This document shows, in pieces, positions 43,184-52,418 of a stretch of DNA of 64,000 nt. This stretch comes from Pseudohalioglobus sediminis (GTDB lineage Bacteria > Pseudomonadota > Gammaproteobacteria > Pseudomonadales > Halieaceae), in NCBI RefSeq assembly GCF_008370495.1, contig NZ_VTUX01000003.1, positions 372,001 to 436,000 on the forward strand, read 5' to 3'. Both the position numbers and the translations under genes were made by a program. The notes beneath the pieces were generated by a model that saw only the letters and a list, made by a program, of their open reading frames with translations, was not told the origin of the DNA and made no database searches. Positions within the stretch are counted from its first letter, which is position 1. Each line of letters begins with the position of its first letter.

Positions 43184-44827
43184 CTAATCGAAAACCGCGC
43201 CGCTAAAAACCCTGTTGCCTGAACTGTTCATCAATCTCTGTAGATTCTCGGCAAGCACGACTTTTTTTACCTTTCCCGAGCCTGTCATGGGCACCTCGTC
43301 AGGATGTAGCAACAACAGTCCGGCGGGGCGTTTGTAACCCGGCAGCATGCTGCTGCATAAATCCAGAAGGCTGTCGCCATCGCTGTTTCCCGTAACGACC
43401 AGCGCTGCCCCCACCACCTCGCCCTTCTCACCGGAAGGCAGGGGGAAGGCATAGGCCGCCTGAACTCCTTCGAGCTGTACGAGTTTTGACTCGATATCCG
43501 CGGGACTGACGTTGATGCCGCCTGTTTTGATCATTTCCTTGATGCGCTGCAGGTAGTGGAGATGCCCATCCTCATCGATATAGCCAAGGTCGCCGGAGTG
43601 GAAGAATTGCTCATCATCGAAGTACGACTGGTTATCCAGCTTGTAATATCCGCGCATAACAGAGCGGCCCTTGACGCAAATCTCCCCTTGCTCCCCCGTG
43701 GGTAAGCGCTGCCCGGTATCGGGGTCGATAATTTTCAGCTCATTGCCCGGCAGAACATGTCCCTGGGTATTCAAGCGGGTATCGGGGTCATCGGTTCCCA
43801 GCGTGCAGGTGAAGGCGGTACAGGTTTCAGTCATCCCATACATGTGAACGCCACCAATACCATCGTCAGCTTGCATCCCCAGAACGACATCCCAGGGGCC
43901 GGTTCCCTTGTGTAGCCGCGTGCGCTCCCACTGGGTCCAGCCGGGATGCTCCTGCAACTGCTTCAGGGTATGGGGCCACAGGTGCCAGGTCGTCGCCCTT
44001 TCCCGGTCGATCAGTTCAAGCGCCTCCCCGGGTTCAAACATCGATTGCAAAATCAGGGTGGCGCCGCTGGACAGCGTTCCCAACATGACGTTGATACACC
44101 CCGCCGAGAAGAACAGGGGAAAATAAAACCAGACAACATCATCCGGCGTGAGCGACTGGTACTGGCCAATAACATAGCCGTTGCTGGCAACAGCGGCCTG
44201 GGTTTGCAGCACGCCTTTGGGCAGTGAAGTGGTGCCGGAGGTGTAGAGCAGGTAGCAATCGTCAGAGGGGTCGACCTCTGCACGAAGGCCTTCGAGTACC
44301 GCCCGTGGAACCACAGACGCATTCTCGCAAAAAGTCTCCCAGCTCATAGCAGCCCGAGGCAACTCCGCTGCACCGTGGACAACCACGTGACGCAAGGCGG
44401 GCAGTTCAGCGCAGTATAAGCGTCCCGGCTTGTCGCGTTGCAGTTCCGGCGCGATATCCAGCAAATCCTCCAGGTATTGATTCTTCAGGAAATGTGAGGA
44501 CATGATCAGATGCGAAATATCCGCGTGGCGCAACTGAAAGGCGAGATCGTCACGCCTGGAAAATGTACTGACAGGGACGAGAAGGGCGCCGATTCCTGTT
44601 GCCGCCAGGGCGAGCACCACCCACTCGATGCGGTTTTCCATCAGTAGGCCCAGGCGGGTTCCCTTGCCGACACCGAGGCCAACCAGGCTCATGGCACAGG
44701 CATCAATTTGTCGTTCCAGATCACGATAGCTCAGACGGATATCGCCGTAGATCAACGCTGTCTGATCGGAAGATTGCTCTTCACCCCAGGCCAGGATTTC
44801 GGACATTAATTGTGGAAGGTCGATCAT
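43184..44827 (-). CDS. Acyl-CoA synthetase (AMP-forming)
   Basis: The protein has 547 residues from ATG 44827, with GAGG eight bases upstream; a TTG at 44842 overlapping the CoA-transferase stop is an alternative. ANL motifs are YLLYTSGTTSLPKGV, MYGMTET, FHSGDLGYIDEDGHLHYLQRIKEM and the C-terminal lysine region TGSGKVKKVVL. It activates an unidentified carboxylic acid as its CoA ester. It is the second acyl-CoA synthetase of this operon and directly follows the CaiB/BaiF gene, so CoA can be supplied to intermediates by ligation or by transfer. Confidence 0.9.
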   Translation of the reverse strand: MIDLPQLMSEILAWGEEQSSDQTALIYGDIRLSYRDLERQIDACAMSLVGLGVGKGTRLGLLMENRIEWVVLALAATGIGALLVPVSTFSRRDDLAFQLRHADISHLIMSSHFLKNQYLEDLLDIAPELQRDKPGRLYCAELPALRHVVVHGAAELPRAAMSWETFCENASVVPRAVLEGLRAEVDPSDDCYLLYTSGTTSLPKGVLQTQAAVASNGYVIGQYQSLTPDDVVWFYFPLFFSAGCINVMLGTLSSGATLILQSMFEPGEALELIDRERATTWHLWPHTLKQLQEHPGWTQWERTRLHKGTGPWDVVLGMQADDGIGGVHMYGMTETCTAFTCTLGTDDPDTRLNTQGHVLPGNELKIIDPDTGQRLPTGEQGEICVKGRSVMRGYYKLDNQSYFDDEQFFHSGDLGYIDEDGHLHYLQRIKEMIKTGGINVSPADIESKLVQLEGVQAAYAFPLPSGEKGEVVGAALVVTGNSDGDSLLDLCSSMLPGYKRPAGLLLLHPDEVPMTGSGKVKKVVLAENLQRLMNSSGNRVFSGAVFD

Positions 44828-44838
44828 TTCGTTGAACC

Positions 44839-47232
44839 TCAAACGAGCACTTCGCTGGCACTGAGCTCTTCCACCTGATCAGTGCTGAGACCGAGCAGGC
44901 CCCGATATACGTAGTCGTTGTGCTCGCCCAGCGCAGGGGCGTGGCGCTGCACCCGTGGCGGCGTGCGTGAGAGCAGCCAGGGGGTGTTGTAGATCCGACA
45001 GGGAACAAAGCTGCCCTGATCGTGCCGAAATGTAAAATCCCTGGCTGTAGAGACCTGGTGTGCGTCTCGCTCATCTATTTCCAACTGTGGTGCGGCAGGC
45101 ACGCCTGTGTCGATCAGCAGTTGGGTCGCCACATCCCTGTCCTGTTTGGCACACCATTGGGCTATGGCATTCTCGATTTCTGCCCCCCGTTCCCGGCGAG
45201 CTTGCACATCCTGCAGCGATGAATCAGCACTGAGATGATCAAGTCCCATGGCCTGGCAAAGAGACTGCCATTCCCGGGAATTGCGTACACTCAGGGCCAA
45301 CCAATGATCCTCACCCCGGCAACGGTAGAGGCCGTTGGGGAAGTAGACACGATGGGATGTTCCCTGCGGTCCCGCCACCTGTTGCCTTATCTGGTAGTCG
45401 AGCAATGGCAGCCCCAGGGTTGCGGTCATGGACTCGTTCAGGCTCATGTCCACAAACTGTCCTTCACCTGTTCGCTTGCGGTGCAGCAATGCCACCAGGG
45501 TTGCGATCGCCCCCTGAATTGCCTGGGTTGTGTCGCCCAGGCCAAAGGGAAGAAAACCGACTGTTTGATCCTCGCCCCGGTCACCCCCCTTCTGGTAGCC
45601 CACGTAGCCTTCCATACCTGCGTAGGCGGAGGCGGTTGAGGCAAAGCCCCGCATCCCCTTCTCCGGCCCCTGCTGGCCAGCCATACTCATGGATACCGCA
45701 ACAATATCCGGATTGGCCTCCTTCAGGGCCTCGTAACCGAGCCCGTTCTTGGCCATCACGCCTACGGCGAAGTTGTCCATCACCACATCGCAGCGAGAGG
45801 CGAGTTCCCTTACCAATGCAGAACCCTCAGGCTTGGCGATGTTGAAGCAGGCCGACATTTTTGAGCGGTTGTTATGGCAGAAGAACCAGGAGGCATAATC
45901 CATGGCGCGCATATTGTCCTGGCGCCCCACGGTTTCCGGACGGATGACTTCGGCACCCATATCCGCCAACAGTTGCCCGGCCATGGGACCGGCCCAGTTC
46001 CAACCGAAGTCCAGTACTCTAACTCCCGCCAGCGCGTTTGACTGACGTTCGCCTTTTGTCATCTGGATCGCCGCCGGCGGCGCCTCCCGAATTGAAGCAC
46101 CCAGACTGTCCAACGCCGGGCCGGCCGATTCAATCGCCACCGGTGTCTTCTCAAACTGGTAGCCCAGTTTGGGAATTTTCAATTCCATGCCGGCAACTTC
46201 CAAAGTTGCCCAGAAGTCGCGGTGAGCAAACTGCGCACTGTCGAGCACCTCATTGGATTTCTTCACCTCGCCGAGAATGATATTGTGCTCTCTGGCGATC
46301 TCTAAAAGCTCAGCACGGGTCTGTTGCTTCAACCACGCTCTGAACGCGATATCTCCGGCCTCAACGCCCTCTTCTTCGACATTACCCAGGTAAAAAGCGT
46401 CAGCCTGCTTCTCGTCCTCGGCCCAATCGGGGTTACCCATCAGATCGATAAACAGCTTCCACTGCCTCGCGTGCTGGGTGGCCACACAGATAAAGCCATC
46501 GGCGCATTCGAACAACCCAGTGGGATAGATGCCGCCTTTAAGACGCGTCCCAGCCTTCTGCCACTTGATCTTGCGCTTTGCCGTCACCAGCGACATGCCG
46601 CCAACCAGGTAGCCCAGCACCTGTAGCACAGATATATCGATAAGTTGCCCCTCTCCCGAGCTCTCCCGTTCGTAGAGTGCGCAGAGGGCTGCCGCAAATC
46701 CGTGGAATGCAGCCTGATACTGGGCCTGGTCAAAGGGCAGGCACAGCGGGTCATCGCCGGGCATTCCCAGGGCCACAGTGAGAGAGCTACTCGCCTGGAC
46801 CGTAAGATCGGTTCCGGGCCGGTCTGCCCAGGGCCCGGTGCGGCCGTAAGGCGAAATACCCGTATGTACCAGATGCGGATAACGCTCCGCCAATTTTTCG
46901 GCATCCAGCCGCCAATCCGCCAGCTCGGCCTGACCCAGGTTTTCAACCAGGACATCCGTACTGCACAACAGCGTATGAAGAAACTGGATATCCTCGGGCT
47001 TGTCGGGATCGAGTGAGAGACTGTCCTTACCCGCGTTGAGGTAGTGGAACATCGCGCTGTGCTCACAACCGTCGTCGCCCGTAAACAGGGGCTCCCAGCG
47101 ACGACTCTCATCGCCGTTGGCAGGCTCCACCTTAACCACTTGAGCGCCCAGATCGGCAAACAACCTGGCGCAGAAAGGCGCAGTCACTCCGCCACCCAGC
47201 TCTACTACTCGCAAATGACTTAATGCACTCAT
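44839..47232 (-). CDS. Double-domain CaiB/BaiF (class III) CoA-transferase
   Basis: The protein has 797 residues from ATG 47232 (MSALSHLRVVELGGG); the frame is open 81 codons further but overlaps the upstream gene and has no domain there. Two full CaiB/BaiF units are in tandem: the first about 1-390 (VVELGGGVTAPFCARLFADLGAQVVKVEP and GEGQLIDISVLQ), the second about 400-797 (RVLDFGWNWAGPMAGQLLADMGAEVIRPE and GEGQFVDMSLNE). Each keeps an Asp at the expected nucleophile position (PFDQAQYQ; PFGLGDTTQ). CaiB enzymes form interlocked dimers; here both chains are one polypeptide. It should move CoA between carboxylic acids. It follows the dienoyl-CoA-reductase-like gene by 34 bp. Confidence 0.88.
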   Translation of the reverse strand: MSALSHLRVVELGGGVTAPFCARLFADLGAQVVKVEPANGDESRRWEPLFTGDDGCEHSAMFHYLNAGKDSLSLDPDKPEDIQFLHTLLCSTDVLVENLGQAELADWRLDAEKLAERYPHLVHTGISPYGRTGPWADRPGTDLTVQASSSLTVALGMPGDDPLCLPFDQAQYQAAFHGFAAALCALYERESSGEGQLIDISVLQVLGYLVGGMSLVTAKRKIKWQKAGTRLKGGIYPTGLFECADGFICVATQHARQWKLFIDLMGNPDWAEDEKQADAFYLGNVEEEGVEAGDIAFRAWLKQQTRAELLEIAREHNIILGEVKKSNEVLDSAQFAHRDFWATLEVAGMELKIPKLGYQFEKTPVAIESAGPALDSLGASIREAPPAAIQMTKGERQSNALAGVRVLDFGWNWAGPMAGQLLADMGAEVIRPETVGRQDNMRAMDYASWFFCHNNRSKMSACFNIAKPEGSALVRELASRCDVVMDNFAVGVMAKNGLGYEALKEANPDIVAVSMSMAGQQGPEKGMRGFASTASAYAGMEGYVGYQKGGDRGEDQTVGFLPFGLGDTTQAIQGAIATLVALLHRKRTGEGQFVDMSLNESMTATLGLPLLDYQIRQQVAGPQGTSHRVYFPNGLYRCRGEDHWLALSVRNSREWQSLCQAMGLDHLSADSSLQDVQARRERGAEIENAIAQWCAKQDRDVATQLLIDTGVPAAPQLEIDERDAHQVSTARDFTFRHDQGSFVPCRIYNTPWLLSRTPPRVQRHAPALGEHNDYVYRGLLGLSTDQVEELSASEVLV

Positions 47233-47266
47233 AATCTGTTCACTATCTCCAGGCGTGATGACCGTT

Positions 47267-49279
47267 TCATATTGCCAGCGCGATCCGGGCACCGTGTGAG
47301 GTCGCCTCGGCAATCCGGCGCGGTACCCAGGCTGACCCGGCAATGTAGAGTTCCTTGACGGAGCCCGCGGCCTGGAGTTGTTCATGCAAAGCTGATTCAG
47401 GCACCGAGCCATAAACCAGCGCCACAGTGTCAAAGCCGTCAAAGTTTTCTTGCTGCCCCGTGTAAGCCGAGACACAAGTCACAGTGGAACCCTCTACTTT
47501 TGACAGGCGCAGCCCCGTATGAATCTTGACGCCGGTCTCCTCCAAGCGCTTCATCACCGTACCGATGGAGTAGCGATCAATCTCACTCCCGATCTGGGTC
47601 CACATATGGAAGATCTCGACCTGCCTGCCCTTCTCTGCCAGGAACTCTGCAATATTGGGGGTCTCGAAGTAGGATTCCTGGGAAACCAGCGCCACACGCT
47701 GCCCCGCCAGGGTCGGATTCCGCAGGAGATCCCGCCCCATAACCACGCTGCCTGAATCGAGGCCCTCGGCTTCCAGGTCAGCCCTGGGTGTCGAACCCGT
47801 TGCGCAGATCACTACATCGGGACTCAATTCATCAATCATCGCGACATTGGCATCGCACTCGAGCCGCACATCGACCCCGAGGCGCTCCATTTCATTTTCC
47901 TGGAAATAGAAGAAGTCCTCGAAGGAGTCCCTGCCCGGGACTTTGTAGGCGAGACGCAGTTGCCCGCCCAGTGCCCGATCTTTCTCCAGCAGGCTTACCC
48001 TGTGCCCACGCATCGCGGCAACTCGAGCCGCCTCCAAACCGGCGGGCCCTCCGCCCACAACTACGACGTGCTTTTCCACTGCGGCCGGCTTGAAATTTTC
48101 CGACCAGAACACTTCCTGGCCAATAACAGGATTGACTGAGCAAACAGGTCGATACGCTGCGCGGGGCGCCCTGGAATGCACCGCTTCGCCGATACAGCGG
48201 TTACAACCGATGCATCGGCGCATTTCCAGCATTCGGCCCTCGCGCACCTTGTTGGGAAACTCGGGGTCCGCGATGCCAGCGCGCGTCATACCCACGAGGT
48301 CGCAGGCACCGCTGCGCAGCAGTTCCTCGGCAACCACCGGTTCGTTGATTCGCCCGGAGAACAGGATCTTCACCCTGTCACCCACATCCACTTTTAAGGC
48401 TTTCCCCGCCTCCCTGAACTCAGCGGGGGCGTGATAGGAAGGCGGCACATAGGCGTGTACACCAAAGCAGTGACCCACATCGACATTGATAAAATCCAGG
48501 AACCCGGTCTCGGCGATGTAGTAAGCCATCTCCCGGAACTCCATGAGATCGTACCCGCCCTGCCTTGATTCCTGACCGTTGATGCGAATCCCGATAGCAA
48601 TATTGCCCCCGACCCGCTCCCTAATTCGTCTCAATCCCTCGATAACAAAGCGGGTGCGCTGCTCGGCATCGCCGCCCCACTCGTCATCGCGCTTGTTGGT
48701 CGCTGGCGACAGAAAAGTATGTGGCGTGGTTTCATGCGCACAGTGAATCTCGATGCCGTCCGCACCAGCGCGCATGGCCAACTCCGCCGCATCGGCATAG
48801 GTATTGAGAATAAACTCAATATCCTCCTCGCCCATTGCGTGGGGCACATAGTCATAGATATTGGTGGTGGGAACAGAAGATGCTGCCAGTGCATGGTTGA
48901 GGTGCGTTAACTGGAAAATTGCGACCGAACCTTCAGCGTGCACCGCATCGCAAAACTCGCTGACTTTTTCCTGATAACCGGGCAACTGGTAGGCGGCCAA
49001 CTGCAAGGCAGCCGCCCCTTCATAGAACTCATCTACCGCATGATCCGGCAGCGGCGAGTTCAGCAACCAGGTCTCACTACCTATCCAGGCCGTCCCCCCT
49101 TTCGCCTTCGCAATATGGTGAGCAATAAAGTGCTCATCCGGCGCGCCCATGGCGTCATGACCATAGGACTCGATGGTGTTGGTGGTTTCACAGATGCGAT
49201 TGCGGACCGTGATCGGCCCGACTTCCAGGGGAGAAAACAAATTGGAAAACTGGATTTCGCCTGAAGATTCTGAACTCAT
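47267..49279 (-). CDS. 2,4-dienoyl-CoA-reductase-like FMN/4Fe-4S/FAD oxidoreductase
   Basis: The protein has 670 residues from ATG 49279; a GTG nine codons upstream is less likely. The N-terminal old-yellow-enzyme barrel (about 20-360) contains GADGIEIHCAHETTPHTFLSPATNKRDDEWGG and a late CDLVGMTRAGIADPEFPNK. The iron-sulphur motif CIGCNRC, with a fourth Cys 12 residues on (PVCSVNP), follows. Then comes an FAD/NAD domain starting HVVVVGGGPAGLEAARVAA. This is the layout of bacterial 2,4-dienoyl-CoA reductase, trimethylamine dehydrogenase and bile-acid BaiCD/BaiH reductases. It should reduce a conjugated double bond. It heads the minus-strand run to 34190, with operator-like elements upstream. 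Confidence 0.9.
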   Translation of the reverse strand: MSSESSGEIQFSNLFSPLEVGPITVRNRICETTNTIESYGHDAMGAPDEHFIAHHIAKAKGGTAWIGSETWLLNSPLPDHAVDEFYEGAAALQLAAYQLPGYQEKVSEFCDAVHAEGSVAIFQLTHLNHALAASSVPTTNIYDYVPHAMGEEDIEFILNTYADAAELAMRAGADGIEIHCAHETTPHTFLSPATNKRDDEWGGDAEQRTRFVIEGLRRIRERVGGNIAIGIRINGQESRQGGYDLMEFREMAYYIAETGFLDFINVDVGHCFGVHAYVPPSYHAPAEFREAGKALKVDVGDRVKILFSGRINEPVVAEELLRSGACDLVGMTRAGIADPEFPNKVREGRMLEMRRCIGCNRCIGEAVHSRAPRAAYRPVCSVNPVIGQEVFWSENFKPAAVEKHVVVVGGGPAGLEAARVAAMRGHRVSLLEKDRALGGQLRLAYKVPGRDSFEDFFYFQENEMERLGVDVRLECDANVAMIDELSPDVVICATGSTPRADLEAEGLDSGSVVMGRDLLRNPTLAGQRVALVSQESYFETPNIAEFLAEKGRQVEIFHMWTQIGSEIDRYSIGTVMKRLEETGVKIHTGLRLSKVEGSTVTCVSAYTGQQENFDGFDTVALVYGSVPESALHEQLQAAGSVKELYIAGSAWVPRRIAEATSHGARIALAI

Positions 49280-49628
49280 GCCACTCTGACTCCCATATTC
49301 ATACACGCGACCGGGAAATCACTCCAGCACCAAAAGCGCTGAGTCAGACCACCTGTCTTTGAAAAATATACCTCACACTTATAAAACATACAAGTTTGTT
49401 TTTAAACATTATGTCTATTTTGGCTCGCCCAAAAAACCCGGCTAAGGCTCGGCAAAAACCTTCTCTCGATATGGACACACATGTATTAATAAATCTTGAT
49501 TGTTTTTTTAATTTCCCGTAAAAAGGAACCTTAACGACATGCCGCATGCTCGGATTCTCGGCTCAATACCGTGACCCGGGCGAAAGCGGATGCAATACAT
49601 CAACTTGCCTGGAAATGGGGTGAAGAGC
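49280..49628. other. Divergent, AT-rich promoter region
   Basis: These 349 bp separate the dienoyl-CoA-reductase-like gene (minus) from the Ddn-like gene (plus). Apart from the operator-like elements at 49384-49421, the region shows only AT-rich runs around 49480-49525 and no open frame with a ribosome site or recognisable domain. It must hold two promoters. Confidence 0.55.
49384..49421. promoter_or_regulatory. Two adjacent AAACA...TGTTT-type operator elements
   Basis: AAACATACAAGTTTGTTT (49384-49401) and AAACATTATGTCTATTTT (49404-49421) start 20 bp apart. The first contains the AAACAAACTTG variant of the core on the minus strand; the second matches the right half of the TetR-gene operator (ATTATGTTTGTTTT) with two changes. 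Both lie in the divergent promoter region. Confidence 0.5.
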
Positions 49629-50120
49629 ATGGCCATAGAAGTACCTAAACCTGATTTTGCTTCACAGGAGGACTGGGATTACCTGATGTCGGTCCGAAAT
49701 CCTGACAACATAAAATCCAATGCCAAGGCCGATATCGAAAGGATTCGCAGTGAGGGCTGGCCTGAAGATATGGCCACAATGGGTGGCGCCACGCTACTAC
49801 TTACCGTGTTAGGTAGAAAATCTGGCCTACCGCGTACCACACCGGTTAATTACGCCCGCTACAACGATAACGTCTATGTCGTTGGCTCCATTGCCGGTCT
49901 CGATAAACACCCGGTGTGGGCACTCAACCTCGAGTCAGCTCTAAAGGGCAAGGTAGAAATGCCGGGGGAGGAGTGGGATTTCGAAGCCAGGAAGCTCGAA
50001 GGTGAAGAAAGAGAAGATATCTGGCCGAAACTCGATGCGCAGTTCCCATTCTGGGGCCATTTCCAGAAGTACTGCGAACGTGAGTTTATGGTCTTCTTGT
50101 TGACGCCCGCCAGGTCCTAG
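49629..50120 (+). CDS. Ddn-like (deazaflavin/F420-type nitroreductase family) protein
   Basis: The protein has 163 residues from ATG 49629, preceded by GGGGTGAAGAGC; an in-frame ATG at 49590 is less likely. The split-barrel fold of the Ddn/F420-dependent nitroreductase family is suggested by TLLLTVLGRKSGLPRTTPVNYARYNDNVYVVGSIAG and HPVWALNLE. In actinobacteria these use F420H2 to reduce quinones or nitro compounds. F420 is uncommon in Gram-negative bacteria, so this member may use FMN or another cofactor. It is the first plus-strand gene of the small operon with the CMD-like gene and shares its promoter region with the dienoyl-CoA-reductase-like gene. Confidence 0.82.
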   Translation: MAIEVPKPDFASQEDWDYLMSVRNPDNIKSNAKADIERIRSEGWPEDMATMGGATLLLTVLGRKSGLPRTTPVNYARYNDNVYVVGSIAGLDKHPVWALNLESALKGKVEMPGEEWDFEARKLEGEEREDIWPKLDAQFPFWGHFQKYCEREFMVFLLTPARS

Positions 50121-50201
50121 ACGAGAGCTGCCATCGGCGACCCACTTTATCGCGGTTTCAACTGGAGCCGCCCCTCGACACTAGTTAAAAAGGGAAGACC
50201 A

Positions 50202-50576
50202 ATGATTGACGAGCGATTCGAAGCCGGGATGAACGTAATCAACGAATTATTCCCTCCCACCGACGGACAGGAAAAACCTCAGCCGCCCTACCCCGAGGAA
50301 ATTGCGGCAGACTTCGCAAAATTTTCCGTTTCAACGGTAATGGGAGATATCTGGGGCCGAGAGGGGCTGGATAAATCCAAGCGCGCGTTGATTACAATCG
50401 GCGCACTCACAGTGATGGACAAACCGCAGCAACTCAAATCCTATATTGAGGCCGCACTAACTCTTGGGGTGAGTCGGAGTGAAATTTCGGAAGCAATCAT
50501 GCATGTTTCCATGTACGGCGGGGTTCCTTCGGCAATACAGGCGCTGGCGGTAGCGAAGGAAGTGTTTGAGTCTTAG
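50202..50576 (+). CDS. Carboxymuconolactone decarboxylase (CMD)-family protein
   Basis: This 124-residue protein matches CMD/AhpD-like gamma-carboxymuconolactone decarboxylase proteins in size and sequence: GLDKSKRALITIGALTVMDKPQQLKSYIEAALTLGVSRSEISEAIMHVSMYGGVPSA. The CxxC redox pair of AhpD is absent, so it is closer to the decarboxylase type, which acts on small ring lactones. ATG 50202 follows GGGAAGACCA. It is 81 bp after the Ddn-like gene and convergent with an SDR gene. The exact substrate is unknown, and many family members are not true muconolactone enzymes. Confidence 0.85.
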   Translation: MIDERFEAGMNVINELFPPTDGQEKPQPPYPEEIAADFAKFSVSTVMGDIWGREGLDKSKRALITIGALTVMDKPQQLKSYIEAALTLGVSRSEISEAIMHVSMYGGVPSAIQALAVAKEVFES

Positions 50577-50589
50577 GGCCTGATTTTCA

Positions 50590-51360
50590 CTACTGCGCGG
50601 TATAGCCGCCGTCTATCACCAGTTCGCTGCCCGTCATAAAGCTCGATTCGTCGGAAGCGAGGAATAAAATTCCCGCGGCAATTTCCTCAGGCTCAGCCAG
50701 GCGCCCCATGGGATGCATGTCAGTAAAAGTCTGAATACTCGCTGCCTCATCGCCCCCTTTCTGCACAATCTCCTGGAGAAGCGCAGTATTTACCGCTCCG
50801 GGATGCACAGAATTGACACGTACACCGCGATTTGCACGGGCCAGCTCCACTGCCAGGCCTTTGGTCAGTAGGCGCGCGCCGCCCTTGGTGGCACTGTAGG
50901 CACTGCCATTGGGCACGGCCACCAAGCCGGCAATAGAGGAAATATTAATTATTGAGGAGTTGTTGCTCAGATAGGGCAAGGCTGTCTTGCAGGCAATATA
51001 GATGCTGTCTAGATTAATGGATCTGACCCGTTCCCAGTCATCGAGGGTGGTTTCCTCAAATGTCTCATGGACCGCGATGCCTGCGTTATTCACCAGGATA
51101 TCCAGTTTACCGGATACCTGGCTCACCTCTTCCAGCACACTCTGCCATGCCTGCTTGTCACAGACGTCCAGTTCCCAGGCGAAGCCCTTCATGCCGCTCT
51201 GGACAATATCGCCAGCCACATCACAGGCGGCGCTGTGGTCAATATCAGTGACTGCCACATAGGCGCCTTCGCTAGCCAAGCGTAGGGCTGTTGCCTTGCC
51301 AATCCCGCTCCCGGCACCAGAGACCAGGGCTACTTTCCCATCCACTCTCATGACAGGCAT
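50590..51360 (-). CDS. Short-chain dehydrogenase/reductase (SDR)
   Basis: This 256-residue classical SDR has VSGAGSGIGKATALRLA, AVTDIDHS with an Asp after the second strand indicating NAD preference, LVNNAGIAVHETFEE, active-site NISSIAG Ser and AYSATKGGAR Tyr/Lys, and the ending SFMTGSELVIDGGYTAQ. It probably oxidises a hydroxyacyl or ring hydroxyl with NAD. The start overlaps the stop of the MDR gene (TGATG), so it is coupled to it. It is the last gene of the minus-strand run from 54107, just 13 bp from the convergent CMD gene. Confidence 0.92.
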   Translation of the reverse strand: MPVMRVDGKVALVSGAGSGIGKATALRLASEGAYVAVTDIDHSAACDVAGDIVQSGMKGFAWELDVCDKQAWQSVLEEVSQVSGKLDILVNNAGIAVHETFEETTLDDWERVRSINLDSIYIACKTALPYLSNNSSIINISSIAGLVAVPNGSAYSATKGGARLLTKGLAVELARANRGVRVNSVHPGAVNTALLQEIVQKGGDEAASIQTFTDMHPMGRLAEPEEIAAGILFLASDESSFMTGSELVIDGGYTAQ

Positions 51361-52415
51361 CAGGGCTCTCCAGATTCATTCAAGCACATGACCAACTTAC
51401 CCCTGTTGCTGCCATCAAAAAGTGAGTGAAACGCGCCCAGGCAATTATCAATCCCATAGCGCACTTCCAGCTCCATGTGGAGTTCACCGGAAGCCTTCCA
51501 GCCGGCGAGGGTCTCAACTGCCTCTTCCATGCGATCCATATAGGTGAACACCAGGAAGCCCTTGAGTTCGATTTGCTTGTAGAGCAGCTTCATGTAATTG
51601 GCCGGACCGCGTGCGTCGCTGTCGTTGTACTGGGAAATCGCGCCGCAGAATACGATGCGTCCGTGGTGAGCCATATTGTCGATAGCCGCTTCCAGTATTT
51701 CCCCCCCTACATTGTCGAAATAGACATCGACGCCATTGGGGGCGAGTACGGATAATTTTTCGCGAATATCATCCGACTTGTAATCGATACAGGCATCGGC
51801 GCCAAATTGTTCGACCACCTTCGCACACTTTTCCGGTCCGCCGGCCAGCCCGACAACCCGACAGCCCAAATTCCGCGCAATCTGGGTCGCCAGCGAGCCG
51901 ATGGCACCGGCTGCAGCGGAGATCAGCACCGTGTCACCGGGCTTCACTTTGCCCACATCCGTCATACCGAAGAAGGCAGTGAGACCATGCACACCAAACA
52001 GGCCAAAGAAATCCAGATAGTCAGAACCCGGTGGCGGTTCCGGTAGGTGGAGAATGCCCCCCTCCTCCATCGGCAACTGCCGATCTTCCGGTCCGCCGGG
52101 CAGGGTGACAAAGTCCTGCCAGCCCCAGATTCCCTGCACCCAGTCTCCGGGCTGATAGCGCGGATGGGACGACTCATGCACTACGCCAATACAGGCTGCC
52201 GGCATGACCGACCCCAGGGGAAATGGAGGTATGTAACTACCCTCCGGTCGGATCCACAGTCGATTGGCAGGGTCAATGGATATATAGCAAATCCTGATCC
52301 GAACCTCCCCTTCACCGAGGGGAGCCAGAGGCCCCTCCTCGAAAACCAGGTCCTCTGTTGTCGGTAAACCTTCAGGGTACCGGGCCAGGCGCCATAATTG
52401 GTTAGTCGCTGTCAT
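51360..52415 (-). CDS. Medium-chain NADP-dependent oxidoreductase (prostaglandin-reductase/CurA-like)
   Basis: This 351-residue zinc-independent MDR enzyme shows IRICYISIDPANRLWI, then the cofactor motif SAAAGAIGSLATQIARNLGCRVVGLAGGPEKCAKV and GVDVYFDNVGGEILEAAIDNM. The glycine-rich AAGAIGS form and the following segment are typical of leukotriene B4 dehydrogenase-like 2-alkenal reductases. It probably reduces an alpha,beta-unsaturated carbonyl with NADPH. It lies 3 bp after an acyl-CoA dehydrogenase gene and overlaps the SDR gene, placing it within an operon of redox steps. Confidence 0.9.
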   Translation of the reverse strand: MTATNQLWRLARYPEGLPTTEDLVFEEGPLAPLGEGEVRIRICYISIDPANRLWIRPEGSYIPPFPLGSVMPAACIGVVHESSHPRYQPGDWVQGIWGWQDFVTLPGGPEDRQLPMEEGGILHLPEPPPGSDYLDFFGLFGVHGLTAFFGMTDVGKVKPGDTVLISAAAGAIGSLATQIARNLGCRVVGLAGGPEKCAKVVEQFGADACIDYKSDDIREKLSVLAPNGVDVYFDNVGGEILEAAIDNMAHHGRIVFCGAISQYNDSDARGPANYMKLLYKQIELKGFLVFTYMDRMEEAVETLAGWKASGELHMELEVRYGIDNCLGAFHSLFDGSNRGKLVMCLNESGEP

Positions 52416-52418
52416 AAT

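Noticed and set aside
34190-49279. Declaring the operon a steroid degradation cluster.
   Set aside because: Several families fit, but no KstD, KshA or HsaC-type ring-degrading enzyme is present, so the substrate stays open.
49344-49547. A 67-codon minus-strand frame in the gap upstream of the dienoyl-CoA-reductase-like gene.
   Set aside because: AT-rich, overlaps the operator elements, and has no ribosome site or recognisable family.
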